Below, one piece after another: positions 8,260-17,172 of a DNA stretch of 64,000 nucleotides (the stretch's first letter is position 1; the number at the start of each line of letters is the position of its first letter). The position numbers and the translations under genes are program-made. The notes below the pieces were generated by a model. It was not told where the DNA came from and did not search any database. It saw nothing but the letters and a program-made list of their open reading frames with translations. Origin of the DNA: CAYWVR01 sp964461715 (GTDB lineage Bacteria > Planctomycetota > Phycisphaerae > FEN-1346); the NCBI GenBank assembly GCA_964461715.1, contig CAYWVR010000017.1:7464-71463 (forward strand), written 5' to 3'.

Positions 8260-9387
8260 ATGCAACGCCACCCGCTGAGATCGGCGGCCGTGCTCCTGGT
8301 TCTCCCCTTGGCCGCGCCCGCACTGGCATGCAACGTCCCGGTCTACCGGTACGCCCTGGAGCGATGGCCGGCCGAGCCGTACGAGGTGCTCGTGTTCCAT
8401 CGCGGGCCGTTGACGAAGGCCCGGGAGGCGGCCCTCGCGCCGCTTCACGAGGCGCTCGATCGCGGCGGGCCGCAGCCCGCGGCGCTCGTCCAAACGGTCG
8501 ACCTGGCGGGCGAGGTCGCCCCCGAGCGGGCCGCCGTCTGGGAGGCCCGCAGCCCGGCGCCCCTGCCGCGAGTCGTCGCCCGGTACCCCGCCGTCGCGGG
8601 TGTCGAGGAGGATGCGTGGGCCGGGCCGCTCGAAGTGGAGGCCGTCGCGCGTCTGGCGGACTCGCCTGCGCGGCAGGCGGTCGCGAAACACCTCATGGCC
8701 GGGGCCTCGGCCGTCTTCGTCTTGCTCGAATCGGGCGACGCCGCCAAGGACGCCGCGGCCCGGGCGGTGCTCGCGCGCGAGTCGGCCCGGTTGGCCGAGA
8801 CGCTCCGGCTCCCCGCCCCGCCGCCCGGCGAGTGGAACGATCCCGTCTACGACACCCAAGGGCCGCCCGACCTCCAGATCGCCTTCGCGACCGTCGCCGT
8901 CCGTCGCGACGACCCCGCCGAGGCCGCCCTCGTCTCGATGCTGCTCCATACCGAGGCCGACCTCGGCGAGTTCGCCGAGCCGATGGTCTTTCCGGTCTAC
9001 GGGCGGGGGCTGGTGCTCTGGGCCCTGGTGGGCGAGGGCATCAACGCGGCGAACCTGGAGGAAGCGGCGGGGTTCCTCGTGGGCCCGTGCTCGTGCATCG
9101 TCAAGCAGCAGAACCCAGGCATCGAGCTTCTGATTCCCGTCGACTGGGCCTCCGGGATCGAGGGCGACTTCGTGGCCTCGCCGCTCGTGGAGCCGCCCCT
9201 GGCGGGCGTGGTGGGTGTCGGTCCGCCCGAGACGGAAGCCGCCGAGCGGTCGCCGGCGCCCCCCGCGCCGGCGCCTCCCGCGCCCGCCCCGTCGCTGCTC
9301 GGCCCGGCCGTGGCGGCGGTCGCGGGGGGCGTCGCGCTTCTGGCGATCGCGGGTCTTGTGCTCCTTCGCCGCCGCGCCGCGCGATAG
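8260..9387 (+). CDS. Exported protein anchored by a C-terminal membrane helix (375 aa)
   Basis: ATG 8260 begins one base after the stop of the PQQ fusion gene, so the two are co-transcribed. Residues 1-24 are a signal peptide ending ALA before an N-terminal Cys motif (CNVPVYRYALERW). The body is a charged domain of about 300 residues that could have a thioredoxin-like fold, with a second Cys pair in GPCSCIVKQQN near 275. A Pro/Ala linker (about 320-345) leads to a single transmembrane helix and an Arg tail (LLRRRAAR). The N-terminal Cys lies right after the signal peptide, but the preceding residues are not a clear lipobox. I do not recognise the family. Paired palindromes start eight bases after the stop. 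Confidence 0.7.
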   Translation: MQRHPLRSAAVLLVLPLAAPALACNVPVYRYALERWPAEPYEVLVFHRGPLTKAREAALAPLHEALDRGGPQPAALVQTVDLAGEVAPERAAVWEARSPAPLPRVVARYPAVAGVEEDAWAGPLEVEAVARLADSPARQAVAKHLMAGASAVFVLLESGDAAKDAAARAVLARESARLAETLRLPAPPPGEWNDPVYDTQGPPDLQIAFATVAVRRDDPAEAALVSMLLHTEADLGEFAEPMVFPVYGRGLVLWALVGEGINAANLEEAAGFLVGPCSCIVKQQNPGIELLIPVDWASGIEGDFVASPLVEPPLAGVVGVGPPETEAAERSPAPPAPAPPAPAPSLLGPAVAAVAGGVALLAIAGLVLLRRRAAR

Positions 9388-9394
9388 CGAATGG

Positions 9395-9436
9395 GCGGCA
9401 TTGCCGCAAAGGGTAGCCAGAAAGCGGCATCGCCGC
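9395..9436 (+). repeat. Two near-identical 13-bp palindromes, REP-like
   Basis: GCGGCATTGCCGC (9395-9407) and GCGGCATCGCCGC (9424-9436) differ at one base and lie 29 bp apart, just after the stop of the 375-aa gene. Each can form a hairpin. They may terminate or stabilise the 3' end of the operon. No U-tract follows. Confidence 0.5.
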
Positions 9437-9478
9437 GCGTCCGCTCCGGAAAAGCCTTCGCCTCCCGCCCGAATAGAT

Positions 9479-9506
9479 TTGCCCCCGCCGCCCGCGCGCG
9501 TAGACT
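9479..9506 (+). promoter_or_regulatory. Candidate promoter of nagB
   Basis: TTGCCC (9479-9484), 16-base spacer, TAGACT (9501-9506). It is the only sigma70-like pair in the 220-bp gap before nagB and gives a leader of about 97 bases. No NagC-like or other operator is obvious. Confidence 0.4.
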
Positions 9507-9609
9507 CGAACGTGCGCCTTGGTGGCGTGCGATTGCCGCATGAGCCGATCGTCAAGCGGCACATCGCCGGGACACGGCCCGTTCGAACCACGCAAGAGGA
9601 GAGTGCGCC

Positions 9610-10392
9610 ATGGAGATCGTCATCTGTCCGAGCTATGAGGACCTGAGTCGCAAGGCCGCCGCCGCCGTCGCGGGCGTCGTTCGTGCCAAGCCGAAGGCCG
9701 TCCTCGGCTTCGCCACGGGCTCCAGCCCCGTGGGCCTGTACCAGGAGCTGATCCGGTTGCACACCGAGGAGGGCCTGGACTTCTCGGGCGTCACGACGTT
9801 CAACCTCGACGAGTACGTCGGCCTCCCCCACGACCACCCGCAGAGCTACTGGCACTTCATGCACGAGAACCTCTTCAACCACATCAACGTGCCGGCCGAC
9901 CGGGTCCACGTGCCGAGCGGCACGGAGGCGGACCACGAGGCGTTCTGCGCCCGATATGAGGAGATGATTACGGAGGCGGGGGGCATCGATTGCCAGGTCC
10001 TGGGGATCGGCTCCGACGGCCACATCGCCTTCAACGAGCCGGGCAGCAGCCTCGGCAGTCGGACCCGCATGGTCACCCTCACGGAGCAGACGCTCGAGGA
10101 CAACGCCCGCTTCTTCGAGAACCGCGACGATGTTCCCCGCCACGCCATCAGCATGGGCGTCGCCACCATCATGGAGGCCCGGAAGTGCGTCATGGTCGTG
10201 AACGGGGCGAACAAGGCCGAAGCCTTCGCCGCCGCCGCCGAGGGCCCCGTCACGTGCATGATCACCGCCGGCGCCCTCCAGTACCATCCCGACACGGTCT
10301 GCTTCCTCGACGAGGCGGCGGCGGGGAACCTGTCGCTCGCGGATTACTACAAATGGATTCAGGCGAGCAAGGGCGGTTCGCCGAAGCAGTAA
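9610..10392 (+). CDS. nagB: Glucosamine-6-phosphate deaminase
   Basis: This cytoplasmic enzyme converts glucosamine-6-phosphate to fructose-6-phosphate and ammonia, feeding amino sugars into glycolysis. The 260-aa product matches the family in length and motifs. It has the phosphate-binding loop FATGSSPVG (34-42), the NLDEYVGL signature with D67/E68, and the catalytic stretch GIGSDGHIAFNEPGSS (D136, H138, E143). An AGAGGAG ribosome site precedes ATG 9610. It is followed by the DUF4954 gene after 78 bases. No N-acetylglucosamine-6-phosphate deacetylase or GlcNAc transporter is next to it, so the source of substrate is not shown here, although the exported glycosidases nearby make an amino-sugar glycan plausible. 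Confidence 0.95.
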   Translation: MEIVICPSYEDLSRKAAAAVAGVVRAKPKAVLGFATGSSPVGLYQELIRLHTEEGLDFSGVTTFNLDEYVGLPHDHPQSYWHFMHENLFNHINVPADRVHVPSGTEADHEAFCARYEEMITEAGGIDCQVLGIGSDGHIAFNEPGSSLGSRTRMVTLTEQTLEDNARFFENRDDVPRHAISMGVATIMEARKCVMVVNGANKAEAFAAAAEGPVTCMITAGALQYHPDTVCFLDEAAAGNLSLADYYKWIQASKGGSPKQ

Positions 10393-10470
10393 GCGTCGGA
10401 GTGGGTGTCGCGAGTAGCAGGAGCCACCAGGTCGAGCCCGGGCGCCGCGGCCCGGGCCGGGGAGCAGGCC

Positions 10471-12684
10471 ATGCGCGAGCTGAAGGTGTTGCCGATCGAG
10501 CGGCTGGGCGAGGGGTTCATCGAGCCGCCTTACCTGCCGGAGGGCAAGGACGAGTACTACCTTCGCGATGAGCAGGCCGCGCGCCCCGTCGACGGCCACC
10601 GGCCCCTCCGAGCCGACGAGATCGAGACCCTCGTCAAGAACGGGAACCGGGCCGACGATTGGAACCACCTGCTCGTCACGGACGAGTTCACCCCCGAGCA
10701 GATCGTGAACTGCCAGTTCCACGGCCTGGTGCGGATCGGGCGGCTCGAGGAGCAGTGCCTCGAGCATCACGACATGCGCGTGCCGGTGGGCCTGACGAAC
10801 AGCCGCATCCTCGCCTGCGACCTCGGCGACGACGTGGCCGTCCACAACGTCCGCTATCTCGCCCACTACATCATCGGCGATAACTGCATCGTCATGAACC
10901 TCGACGAAATGCACTGCACGAACCACGCCAAGTTCGGCAACGGCATCGTCAAGGAGGGCGAGGGCGAGGAGGTCCGCATCGAGCTGGACCTCGTGAACGA
11001 GGCGGGGGGCCGCAGCGTCCTGCCTTTCGACGGCATGACGACCGGCGACGCGTGGCTCTGGGCCATGCACCCCGGCCGCCCGGCCCTGGCCGAACGCCTC
11101 CGCGAGATCACCCAGCGGACCTTTGATCCCCGGCGCGGCTTCTACGGCACCATCGGCGACCGCTGCGTCATCAAGAATTGCCGCATCATCAAAGACGTCA
11201 AGATCGGCGACGCCGCCTACATCAAGGGGGCGAACAAGCTCAAGAACCTGACGATCGCGAGCTCCGAGGAACAGCCCTCCCAGATCGGCGAGGGCGTCGA
11301 GCTCGTCAACGGCATCATCGGCTACGGCTGCCACGTCTTTTACGGGTGCAAGGCCGTCCGCTTTGTCATGGGCGAGAACTCGAACCTGAAGTACGGGGCC
11401 CGCCTTATCCATTCCGTCCTCGGCGACAACTCGACCGTCTCCTGCTGCGAGCTCCTCAACAACCTTATCTTCCCGGCCCACGAGCAGCACCACAACAACT
11501 CGTTCCTCATCGCCTCGCTCGTGATGGGCCAGTCGAACCTGGCGGCGGCGGCGACCATCGGCTCGAACCACAACAGCCGGGCCCCCGACGGTGAACTTCA
11601 CGCCCGACGCGGGTTCTGGCCGGGCCTGTGCGTCAGCCTGAAGCACAACTCCCGCTTCGCCTCGTTCACGCTCCTGGCCAAGGGCGATTACCCGGCCGAG
11701 CTGGACGTGCCGCTTCCGTTCGCGCTCGTGGCGAACGACGAGGCCGGCCGGCGGCTCTGTATGGTCCCCGCGTACTGGTGGCGCTATAATATGTATGCGT
11801 TGGCGCGCAACTCCTGGAAGTTCGGGGCACGCGACAAGCGGCTCCACAGGCAGCAGAAGGTCGAGTTCGCGAGCCTCGCCCCGGACACGGCCGAGGAGAT
11901 GATCGAGGGCCGCCGCCTCCTGGCCCTCTGGACCGGCCGGGCCGCCGCCCGCGACGCCGGCGACGACCAGGCCGACGAGGAGGCCGACGAGGAGGCCCTC
12001 GTCGCCAGAGGCCGCGCGCTCCTCGAAGGCCCCGCCGAGGACGTCGACGCTCTCGACATCCTCGCCGAGGGCGTCGAGAAATCCCCCCGCCCCGTCTGCG
12101 TCATCCACGCCCGCGAGGGCTATGCCGCCTACGCCCAAATGCTCCTCTACTACGCCCTGGGCGAGCTGGCGGCCTGGATGGAGACGAACCCGAAGGCCGA
12201 CCGCGCGGCCCTCGTCGACGCGTTCGGGGCCGACCAGCGCGACCGCGAATGGGTCAACTGCGGCGGGCAGATCATGCGGCAGGAGGACGTCGATCAAATG
12301 ATCGCGGATATCTGCGAGGGCCGGCTCGATTCCTGGGACGCCATCCACGCCCGATGCGACGAGCTGTGGGAGGCCTACCCCGACGCCAAGCGGCGGCACG
12401 CCCTGGCGGTGCTCCTGGAGCTTCGAGGCGAGACGGACCTGACGGCGGACGCGTGGTCGGACGCCCTCGACGGCGCCCTCGAGGCCCAGCGCTACGTCGC
12501 CGAGGCGACCTTCGCCAGCCGAAAGAAGGACTTCGAGGACCCCTTCCGCCGCATGTGCTACGCCTCCGACGAGGAGATGGAGGCCGTCCTCGGCTCCGCC
12601 GAAGCCAACAGCTTCGTCCAGCAGGTCCGCGCCGAGACCGAGGCCTTTGAAGCACGCGTCCGGGCGCTGCGCAAACGCGGGTGA
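10471..12684 (+). CDS. DUF4954 family protein (left-handed beta-helix, nucleotidyl/acyltransferase-like)
   Basis: ATG 10471 follows GGGGAG by seven bases; the open frame extends 22 codons upstream without support. The 737-aa protein has hexapeptide-type sequence in its central third (GDRCVIKNCRIIKDVKIGD, LGDNSTVSCCELLNNLIF, ATIGSNHNSRAPDGE), typical of the left-handed beta-helix that DUF4954 proteins share with UDP-GlcNAc acyltransferases and nucleotidyltransferases. The last 200 residues are acidic and helical. Family members are large cytoplasmic proteins found in Bacteroidetes and planctomycetes. Their reaction is not established, but association with amino-sugar genes, as with nagB here, suggests a role in nucleotide-sugar or glycan-precursor metabolism. 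That link is inference from context. Confidence 0.8.
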   Translation: MRELKVLPIERLGEGFIEPPYLPEGKDEYYLRDEQAARPVDGHRPLRADEIETLVKNGNRADDWNHLLVTDEFTPEQIVNCQFHGLVRIGRLEEQCLEHHDMRVPVGLTNSRILACDLGDDVAVHNVRYLAHYIIGDNCIVMNLDEMHCTNHAKFGNGIVKEGEGEEVRIELDLVNEAGGRSVLPFDGMTTGDAWLWAMHPGRPALAERLREITQRTFDPRRGFYGTIGDRCVIKNCRIIKDVKIGDAAYIKGANKLKNLTIASSEEQPSQIGEGVELVNGIIGYGCHVFYGCKAVRFVMGENSNLKYGARLIHSVLGDNSTVSCCELLNNLIFPAHEQHHNNSFLIASLVMGQSNLAAAATIGSNHNSRAPDGELHARRGFWPGLCVSLKHNSRFASFTLLAKGDYPAELDVPLPFALVANDEAGRRLCMVPAYWWRYNMYALARNSWKFGARDKRLHRQQKVEFASLAPDTAEEMIEGRRLLALWTGRAAARDAGDDQADEEADEEALVARGRALLEGPAEDVDALDILAEGVEKSPRPVCVIHAREGYAAYAQMLLYYALGELAAWMETNPKADRAALVDAFGADQRDREWVNCGGQIMRQEDVDQMIADICEGRLDSWDAIHARCDELWEAYPDAKRRHALAVLLELRGETDLTADAWSDALDGALEAQRYVAEATFASRKKDFEDPFRRMCYASDEEMEAVLGSAEANSFVQQVRAETEAFEARVRALRKRG

Positions 12685-12697
12685 CGCCGCGCCGCCC

Positions 12698-13609
12698 TCA
12701 CCTTGCGCGCCGAACCGGCAACCGGCTACCCTCCATCACGGCATGCGTGCGCACGACCCCGTCGTGGGCTTCGGGGTCGGCGCCGTCGGAGGCGGCGAGG
12801 GCGGACTTGTACTCGTCGTGTGCGGCGGCGAGGTCGCCGCCGGCTTCGAGGACGGCAGCCAGGTTGAAGTGCAGGGCCGCGTCGCCGGGGCGCGCCTCGA
12901 GCGCTTCCTCGAAACGGGCCGCGGCGTCCGGATACCTCCCCTCCCGGGCCGCATCGAGCCCCCGCCGCGCCGCGTCGCCCTCGGCCTCCCGAAGCGGGAC
13001 CTCGGCCCTCACCTCGACCGGCGTGAGCATTCGCGCCAGCGACACCCCGCACACGTCCAGCAGCCGCTCGGCGATCGCCGCCACGGGCGGCACGTTCGCC
13101 GGGTCGTCCGGCCTCGCCAGGCCCAGTGCCCCGTACGCCGCCTCGTCCATGAGCGAATCGTACGCCTCGCGGGTCTCGGCCGTGGCGAGGACATCCCCGC
13201 CGCCCGCGCGGCGAAGCACCATCGTCGTGTGGACCGTCACGTGTCGCTCGAGCGTCTCGACCGCCCGCTCCACCAGGACGCCCTCGGCCGTCCGGCCGCG
13301 GACGGTGCGGCGGCCGGGCGCGTCGCGCGACTCGATCTCGATCGTGCCCCCGAGCGTCGCGTCGACGGGGCCGCTGGCGGGCGGAATCTCGTACCGGCCC
13401 GTCGGGCGGAGCGCCTCGATGATCCGCCCGGCCAGCACCCGCCCGAACGAGTCCTCCGGCCCGTCGGTTACCTCGAACGGGTGGACCTCGACGCGGCGGA
13501 CGTCGTCCGGGACGGGCAGGGCGGCCAGGGTCCCGTGATCGATCCTCAGGACCGGGGCCCCGCATCCGGCGAGAAGGGCGACGAGAGGGACGAGCGGCAA
13601 TCGCTTCAT
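12698..13609 (-). CDS. TPR-containing lipoprotein
   Basis: The 303-aa product starts MKRLPLVPLVALLAGC, a lipoprotein signal with lipobox LAGC and Cys16. Residues 20-200 form an alpha/beta domain resembling lipoproteins that collect GNA1162- or curli-assembly-type folds (VRRVEVHPFEV, LAGRIIEALRPTGRYEI), but I cannot name it surely. Residues about 215-285 look like two to three TPR-type helical repeats (GRYPDAAARFEEALEARPGDAALHFNLAAVLEAGGDLAAA). GGAGG precedes ATG 13609 by six bases. It is divergent from the neighbouring lipoprotein gene and convergent with the DUF4954 gene, 13 bp apart. It is probably anchored in the periplasm or outer membrane. Confidence 0.8.
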   Translation of the reverse strand: MKRLPLVPLVALLAGCGAPVLRIDHGTLAALPVPDDVRRVEVHPFEVTDGPEDSFGRVLAGRIIEALRPTGRYEIPPASGPVDATLGGTIEIESRDAPGRRTVRGRTAEGVLVERAVETLERHVTVHTTMVLRRAGGGDVLATAETREAYDSLMDEAAYGALGLARPDDPANVPPVAAIAERLLDVCGVSLARMLTPVEVRAEVPLREAEGDAARRGLDAAREGRYPDAAARFEEALEARPGDAALHFNLAAVLEAGGDLAAAHDEYKSALAASDGADPEAHDGVVRTHAVMEGSRLPVRRAR

Positions 13610-13639
13610 GGCAGCCTCCGCATGCAGGGCTCGTCTACG

Positions 13640-13668
13640 ATGCTACCACCGGCCGCCCTCCGCCGCAA
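13640..13668 (-). promoter_or_regulatory. Candidate promoter of the TPR lipoprotein gene
   Basis: Minus strand TTGCGG (13663-13668), 17 bases, TAGCAT (13640-13645), about 31 bases before ATG 13609. It lies back-to-back with a plus-strand promoter at 13686-13714, with only 17 bp between the two -35 boxes, so the two lipoprotein genes may be co-regulated. Confidence 0.45.
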
Positions 13669-13685
13669 GCGGTCTGCGCGGAGCG

Positions 13686-13714
13686 TTGATTCCGGAGGGC
13701 GGCGGCGGTAGGCT
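13686..13714 (+). promoter_or_regulatory. Candidate promoter of the 470-aa lipoprotein gene
   Basis: TTGATT (13686-13691), 17 bases, TAGGCT (13709-13714), giving a leader of about 22 bases to ATG 13743. The -10 is weak. Confidence 0.4.
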
Positions 13715-13742
13715 GGATTCGGACCCTCGAAGGGAGCCGACC

Positions 13743-15155
13743 ATGCCCCGACCCCTTGCCGTCCTCGCCTTGGTTCTCGCCGGCATCGGCCTGGCCGGAT
13801 GCCTGGCCCACGAGCCCCTTGCCCCCGCCGAGATGGACGCCGCCTGGCGGCTCCACGACGACGCGTGGGCCGAGGCCGAGCCGAAGCCGCTCACCCTCGG
13901 CCGGCGCCGCCTGCCGCACACCTGGACGCTGCGCATGGAGCCGAGCCTCATCTGGTCGACCGTCAGCATCGTCAAGGCGGTCGAGCGGCTGGAGGAGGAG
14001 AGCCCCGAGACGATCGAGGTCGGGATCAGCCCGGACCACGCGGCCATCGTCGCCCGCGACATGCGGACGGCCCGCGAGCTGGTGCTCGAGCTCAGGGAGC
14101 TTCAGGACCCCGCCACGCCGCTCGCGCGTCGCGACTGGGCCCGCACCGTCTCCCGCGGCCTCGTGATGGCCGAGACCCTGACCCGCCGCGCCGCCGGCCG
14201 GGCCGCCGTCTCCGAGGCCGAGAGCGGGGAGGACGAGTTCGGCTGGACCGTCGGCCCGATGCTCGAGATGGTCTTTGCGTATCTCGATACTAAGGTGGAA
14301 GGCGGGCTCCTCGATTCGGCCGCCGACGGCGGCGTCGAGCACGTGCGGGGGATGCTCGCGCGGGCGGTTCTGCGGATCGGGTTCGCCCTGGCCGGAAAGA
14401 GCGAGCCGGCGGAGCTCGGGCCCGAGGCGGCCGAGGTCATGGCCTCCGAATCCTCCCCCGACCAGGTCGAGGCCCGCCTCCAGACGATGCTCCTGGAGGC
14501 CTTCGACGAGGCCCCCGCGGCCCCGCCCGGAAGCCCGCTCCCGGCCGTCATCGACGCCGTCTTCGACTACGCCCCCACGGCCCTCCAGGTCCTCGCGGGC
14601 CTGCTCGACCAGTGGGACCGGATGGAATCGGCGACGCTTTCGTTCGGGGAGCGCGGCACGGAGACCCTGGTGGCGGCGGACCTGGCGGTCGCGGAGGGCC
14701 AGGAGATCGTCTTTCCGGAGCTCTCGTCGCTCCAGCCGCAGTTGGTGTTTCGCGGGGCGGGGCGGGTCGTCCTGGTGCCCTCCGGCCCCACGGGCGAGGC
14801 CGTCATCCAGTTCGACCCGGTCGAGGTGGGCGGGGCGGTCGTGCGGTTCGAGGGGGCCCTCTGGGGGCTCGTCCGGATGGCCGGGCTGCCCCTGGCGAAC
14901 GTGAGCCTCCGCGAGCTTCGCGTCGCCACCGGCTCGGTCGCCGGCCGCGACCTGACGAACGTGGTCCTCGTGATGCTCGCGCGGGGCCGGGACGGCGACC
15001 TGCGGCGGGTGCTCGCCTATCACGAATCGGCCGAGGCCGAGATCGTCCGCCACGCCTTCCGTCGCGAGGTCCGCCCGAAGCGCCGCACGCGCGCCGTGAG
15101 CTGGCTCGTGCCGGGGAAACGCTACACGTATCGAAGCGTCGAGGAGAACGAGTAG
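13743..15155 (+). CDS. Lipoprotein of unknown function (470 aa)
   Basis: The start at ATG 13743 has GGGAG ahead of it and yields a lipoprotein signal (PLAVLALVLAGIGLAGC, Cys20); upstream extension destroys this. The mature protein is acidic and mainly helical in residues 40-280, with Glu/Arg-rich stretches, and beta-rich from 300 to the end (EIVFPELSSLQPQLVFRGA, VVRFEGALWGLVRMAG). I see no known catalytic motif. It is divergently arranged with the TPR lipoprotein, which suggests a shared envelope process. The convergent gap to the PEP-CTERM gene at 15,156-15,236 holds GC-rich inverted repeats without a T-tract. Confidence 0.7.
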   Translation: MPRPLAVLALVLAGIGLAGCLAHEPLAPAEMDAAWRLHDDAWAEAEPKPLTLGRRRLPHTWTLRMEPSLIWSTVSIVKAVERLEEESPETIEVGISPDHAAIVARDMRTARELVLELRELQDPATPLARRDWARTVSRGLVMAETLTRRAAGRAAVSEAESGEDEFGWTVGPMLEMVFAYLDTKVEGGLLDSAADGGVEHVRGMLARAVLRIGFALAGKSEPAELGPEAAEVMASESSPDQVEARLQTMLLEAFDEAPAAPPGSPLPAVIDAVFDYAPTALQVLAGLLDQWDRMESATLSFGERGTETLVAADLAVAEGQEIVFPELSSLQPQLVFRGAGRVVLVPSGPTGEAVIQFDPVEVGGAVVRFEGALWGLVRMAGLPLANVSLRELRVATGSVAGRDLTNVVLVMLARGRDGDLRRVLAYHESAEAEIVRHAFRREVRPKRRTRAVSWLVPGKRYTYRSVEENE

Positions 15156-15236
15156 GCCCAACCCTCGCCTTGTGTCTTGGCGCGGCGGCTCTGCCGATCC
15201 ACCGCCGGGCGCCACGGGCGGCGTGCCCGCCGGTGC

Positions 15237-16556
15237 TTAGTGGCGTCTCCGGCGGCGAAGCGCCAGGGCCAGACCCATCGCCACCAGGGCCACCGTGGCC
15301 GGCTCCGGCACGCCTGTGATCTGGAGCACCCCGCCGCCGTAGCTCCCGGCGTATCCCGTCGGCAGATCGAGCGCAAAGCCCGGACCGCCGAACGAGGCGG
15401 CGCCGAAGAGCGTGTAGGAGCCGAGGCCCAGGCCGCCCGCGTTGTCCACGCGAAGCGTCCCCGCCTCGGTCAACGTGCCGCCCACGTCGATCTTCGTGCG
15501 GCCGGCGTCGGCGGCGCTCACCTGGAGCGCGACGAGCGCCGTCGCGGCGCACGCCAGGTCCTCGGTCGCGGCCACCTGCCCGGGTCCGACTTCGAGCGTC
15601 CCGTCGCACGCGATCGCCTCGACGGTCCAGTGATCCGAGGCGTTCGGGTGCGCGAGCGCCGCCGCTCCGGCCGCCTCGACGTCCAGCGTCAGGTACGGGC
15701 CGGAGCCGCCCATGTACCCGCTCGTGAACCCGTCGCCGGGGTCGTAGCCGCCGAAGAGGACGCCGCCCGCGGAGACGCGAAGCGTCGAGTCGGGCTGCCA
15801 GCCCATCGCGCCGTTCAGGGTCAAGGTCCCGCCGCCCGTCTTCGTGAGCGTGGTCCCGTCGGCGCCGTAGGGCCCGAAGCCGACGTCGGCGCCGAGGGCC
15901 CGCTCGGGGGCCGTGTCGAGGAATTCCAGGTCGAGGCCCGCCGCCACGTCCAGCGTCCAGTCATATTTCCAGTAGATGCCCCCGTCGTAGGACTGGTCCT
16001 GGGTGCGGACCTTCCAGACAGCGTTCGGGCCGGTCGTGAAGTTCAGCAGGCCGTGATGGCTGAGGTTCGAGTCCACGTATTTCCATATCGACGGGAGGCT
16101 CTGCGTCGCGTGCGTCAGGAGCGTCGCGTTCTGGACCGTGAGGGTCGAGAGGCCCCCGGTCGGCGCCGCCGCCGAGCCGAGGTCGGCGTTCCAGTCGGCG
16201 GCCGGCTCGAACACCTCGCCCGTGTTCGCGCCCGCGATGCCGAAGTCGCGGGCGTGGATGAGGTCGTCCATGTTGTTGTTGATCGCCGCGGCGGCGGTGA
16301 CGAGAATCCGGGCCCCGTCGGCGATCGTCCAGAAGCTCTTGGCGCCGCTGAACCCGTTGTCCCACCCGCTGTCGACCGTCCAGATGGTTCCCGCCCCGGA
16401 GACGTGGACGTACGCCTGCCGCGCGTCGCCCCCCACGTAATCGCCGAACGTGGTCGTCGAGGTCTCGCTCTCGGTCACGTCATAGACGTCGTCGGCCGCC
16501 GCCGAGGCGGCCAGGACCAAGCCTATCGCCAGGGCGACAAGGACACATCGATGCAT
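15237..16556 (-). CDS. PEP-CTERM sorting domain protein with beta-helix-like repeats (439 aa)
   Basis: ATG 16556 with GGAG seven bases upstream starts a signal peptide ending ASAAADD. The body is Gly/Thr/Asn-rich with autotransporter-style phrases such as LTKTGGGTLTLNG and GTLRVDNAGGLGLG, which suggests a right-handed beta-helix similar to passenger domains. The tail VPEPATVALVAMGLALALRRRRRH is a canonical PEP-CTERM signal with Arg cluster. The protein is presumably exported and processed by an exosortase encoded elsewhere, then retained in the surface matrix. It is monocistronic with a good promoter at 16599-16627. Confidence 0.85.
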   Translation of the reverse strand: MHRCVLVALAIGLVLAASAAADDVYDVTESETSTTTFGDYVGGDARQAYVHVSGAGTIWTVDSGWDNGFSGAKSFWTIADGARILVTAAAAINNNMDDLIHARDFGIAGANTGEVFEPAADWNADLGSAAAPTGGLSTLTVQNATLLTHATQSLPSIWKYVDSNLSHHGLLNFTTGPNAVWKVRTQDQSYDGGIYWKYDWTLDVAAGLDLEFLDTAPERALGADVGFGPYGADGTTLTKTGGGTLTLNGAMGWQPDSTLRVSAGGVLFGGYDPGDGFTSGYMGGSGPYLTLDVEAAGAAALAHPNASDHWTVEAIACDGTLEVGPGQVAATEDLACAATALVALQVSAADAGRTKIDVGGTLTEAGTLRVDNAGGLGLGSYTLFGAASFGGPGFALDLPTGYAGSYGGGVLQITGVPEPATVALVAMGLALALRRRRRH

Positions 16557-16598
16557 GCGCAGGCTCCATCTCCCCCGGCCCTAGGTCCGTACGGCGAC

Positions 16599-16627
16599 AG
16601 TATGGCGCACAAACCGGCGCCCGTCAA
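16599..16627 (-). promoter_or_regulatory. sigma70-type promoter of the second PEP-CTERM gene
   Basis: Minus strand TTGACG (16622-16627), 17 bases, CATACT (16599-16604), 43 bases before ATG 16556. The -35 matches five of six bases. Confidence 0.6.
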
Positions 16628-16829
16628 ATCCCCCCGTTTGGCCGCACCGGCGCCCGCGCCCGCGGCACGGCCGCCTTGACGGATGATGGCATAGACATCA
16701 CACGTACTTTTTCCCCGCGCCGCTCCCGCCGGTGTCGCACACGCGCACCCGCCTGGTGCGTTTGCGTCATCCGGCTTCGCGCGAGACGACGACGGGCAAG
16801 TCCGCCTGAGTCTCCGAAGGGCCTGAGAA

Positions 16830-16910
16830 GGGGGGTGCGTTCGTGCAAGAAGGGGGGCAAAAGGTGCGACTTCCCCCCGCCTACCCCCCTCATACCCCCC
16901 AAGAAGTCGC
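16830..16910. other. Helically phased G6/C6 tracts inside a 540-bp gene-free spacer
   Basis: The stretch 16,628-17,172 has no convincing gene. Within it G6 runs start at 16,830 and 16,852, and C6 runs start at 16,873, 16,884 and 16,895, at spacings of 22, 21, 11 and 11 bases, that is, one or two helical turns. The C6 runs are enclosed by an inverted repeat GCGACTTC (16,866-16,873) / GAAGTCGC (16,903-16,910). The minus strand could form a G-quadruplex and the plus strand an i-motif. Local G+C falls in the 100 bases that follow. It lies upstream of the GH130 gene and may be regulatory. Confidence 0.5.
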
Positions 16911-17172
16911 GAAAAGTGTGTCGCTTAGGGATAAACCGTTTCACGAATCCCGCCAAACGGGGCGAAAAGCTTACCCATCTTGCCCAGCTTAACGATCAGG
17001 GTGGGGGATTGAACGCAGCAAAAATGGCTCCCGGAGCGGTGCGCTTTAAGGGGCGAAATGTTGCGTCGAGTGTATATGGCTGCGGCGAGCGGGGGGCGGG
17101 TTTTTCCTGGCGTCGAGGGGGGTGCGGGGGTACGGTGGGCGGCCGACTTTTTCCACGGATAAGGAGCGGATG

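Noticed and set aside
4521..12399. Open frames of 1,270 and 1,422 codons on the minus strand
   Set aside because: They lie antisense to well-supported genes (PQQ fusion, nagB, DUF4954), lack domains and ribosome sites, and come from the high-GC codon pattern that leaves opposite frames open.
15156..15236. Terminator in the convergent gap
   Set aside because: Several GC-rich inverted repeats overlap without one clear stem or T-tract.
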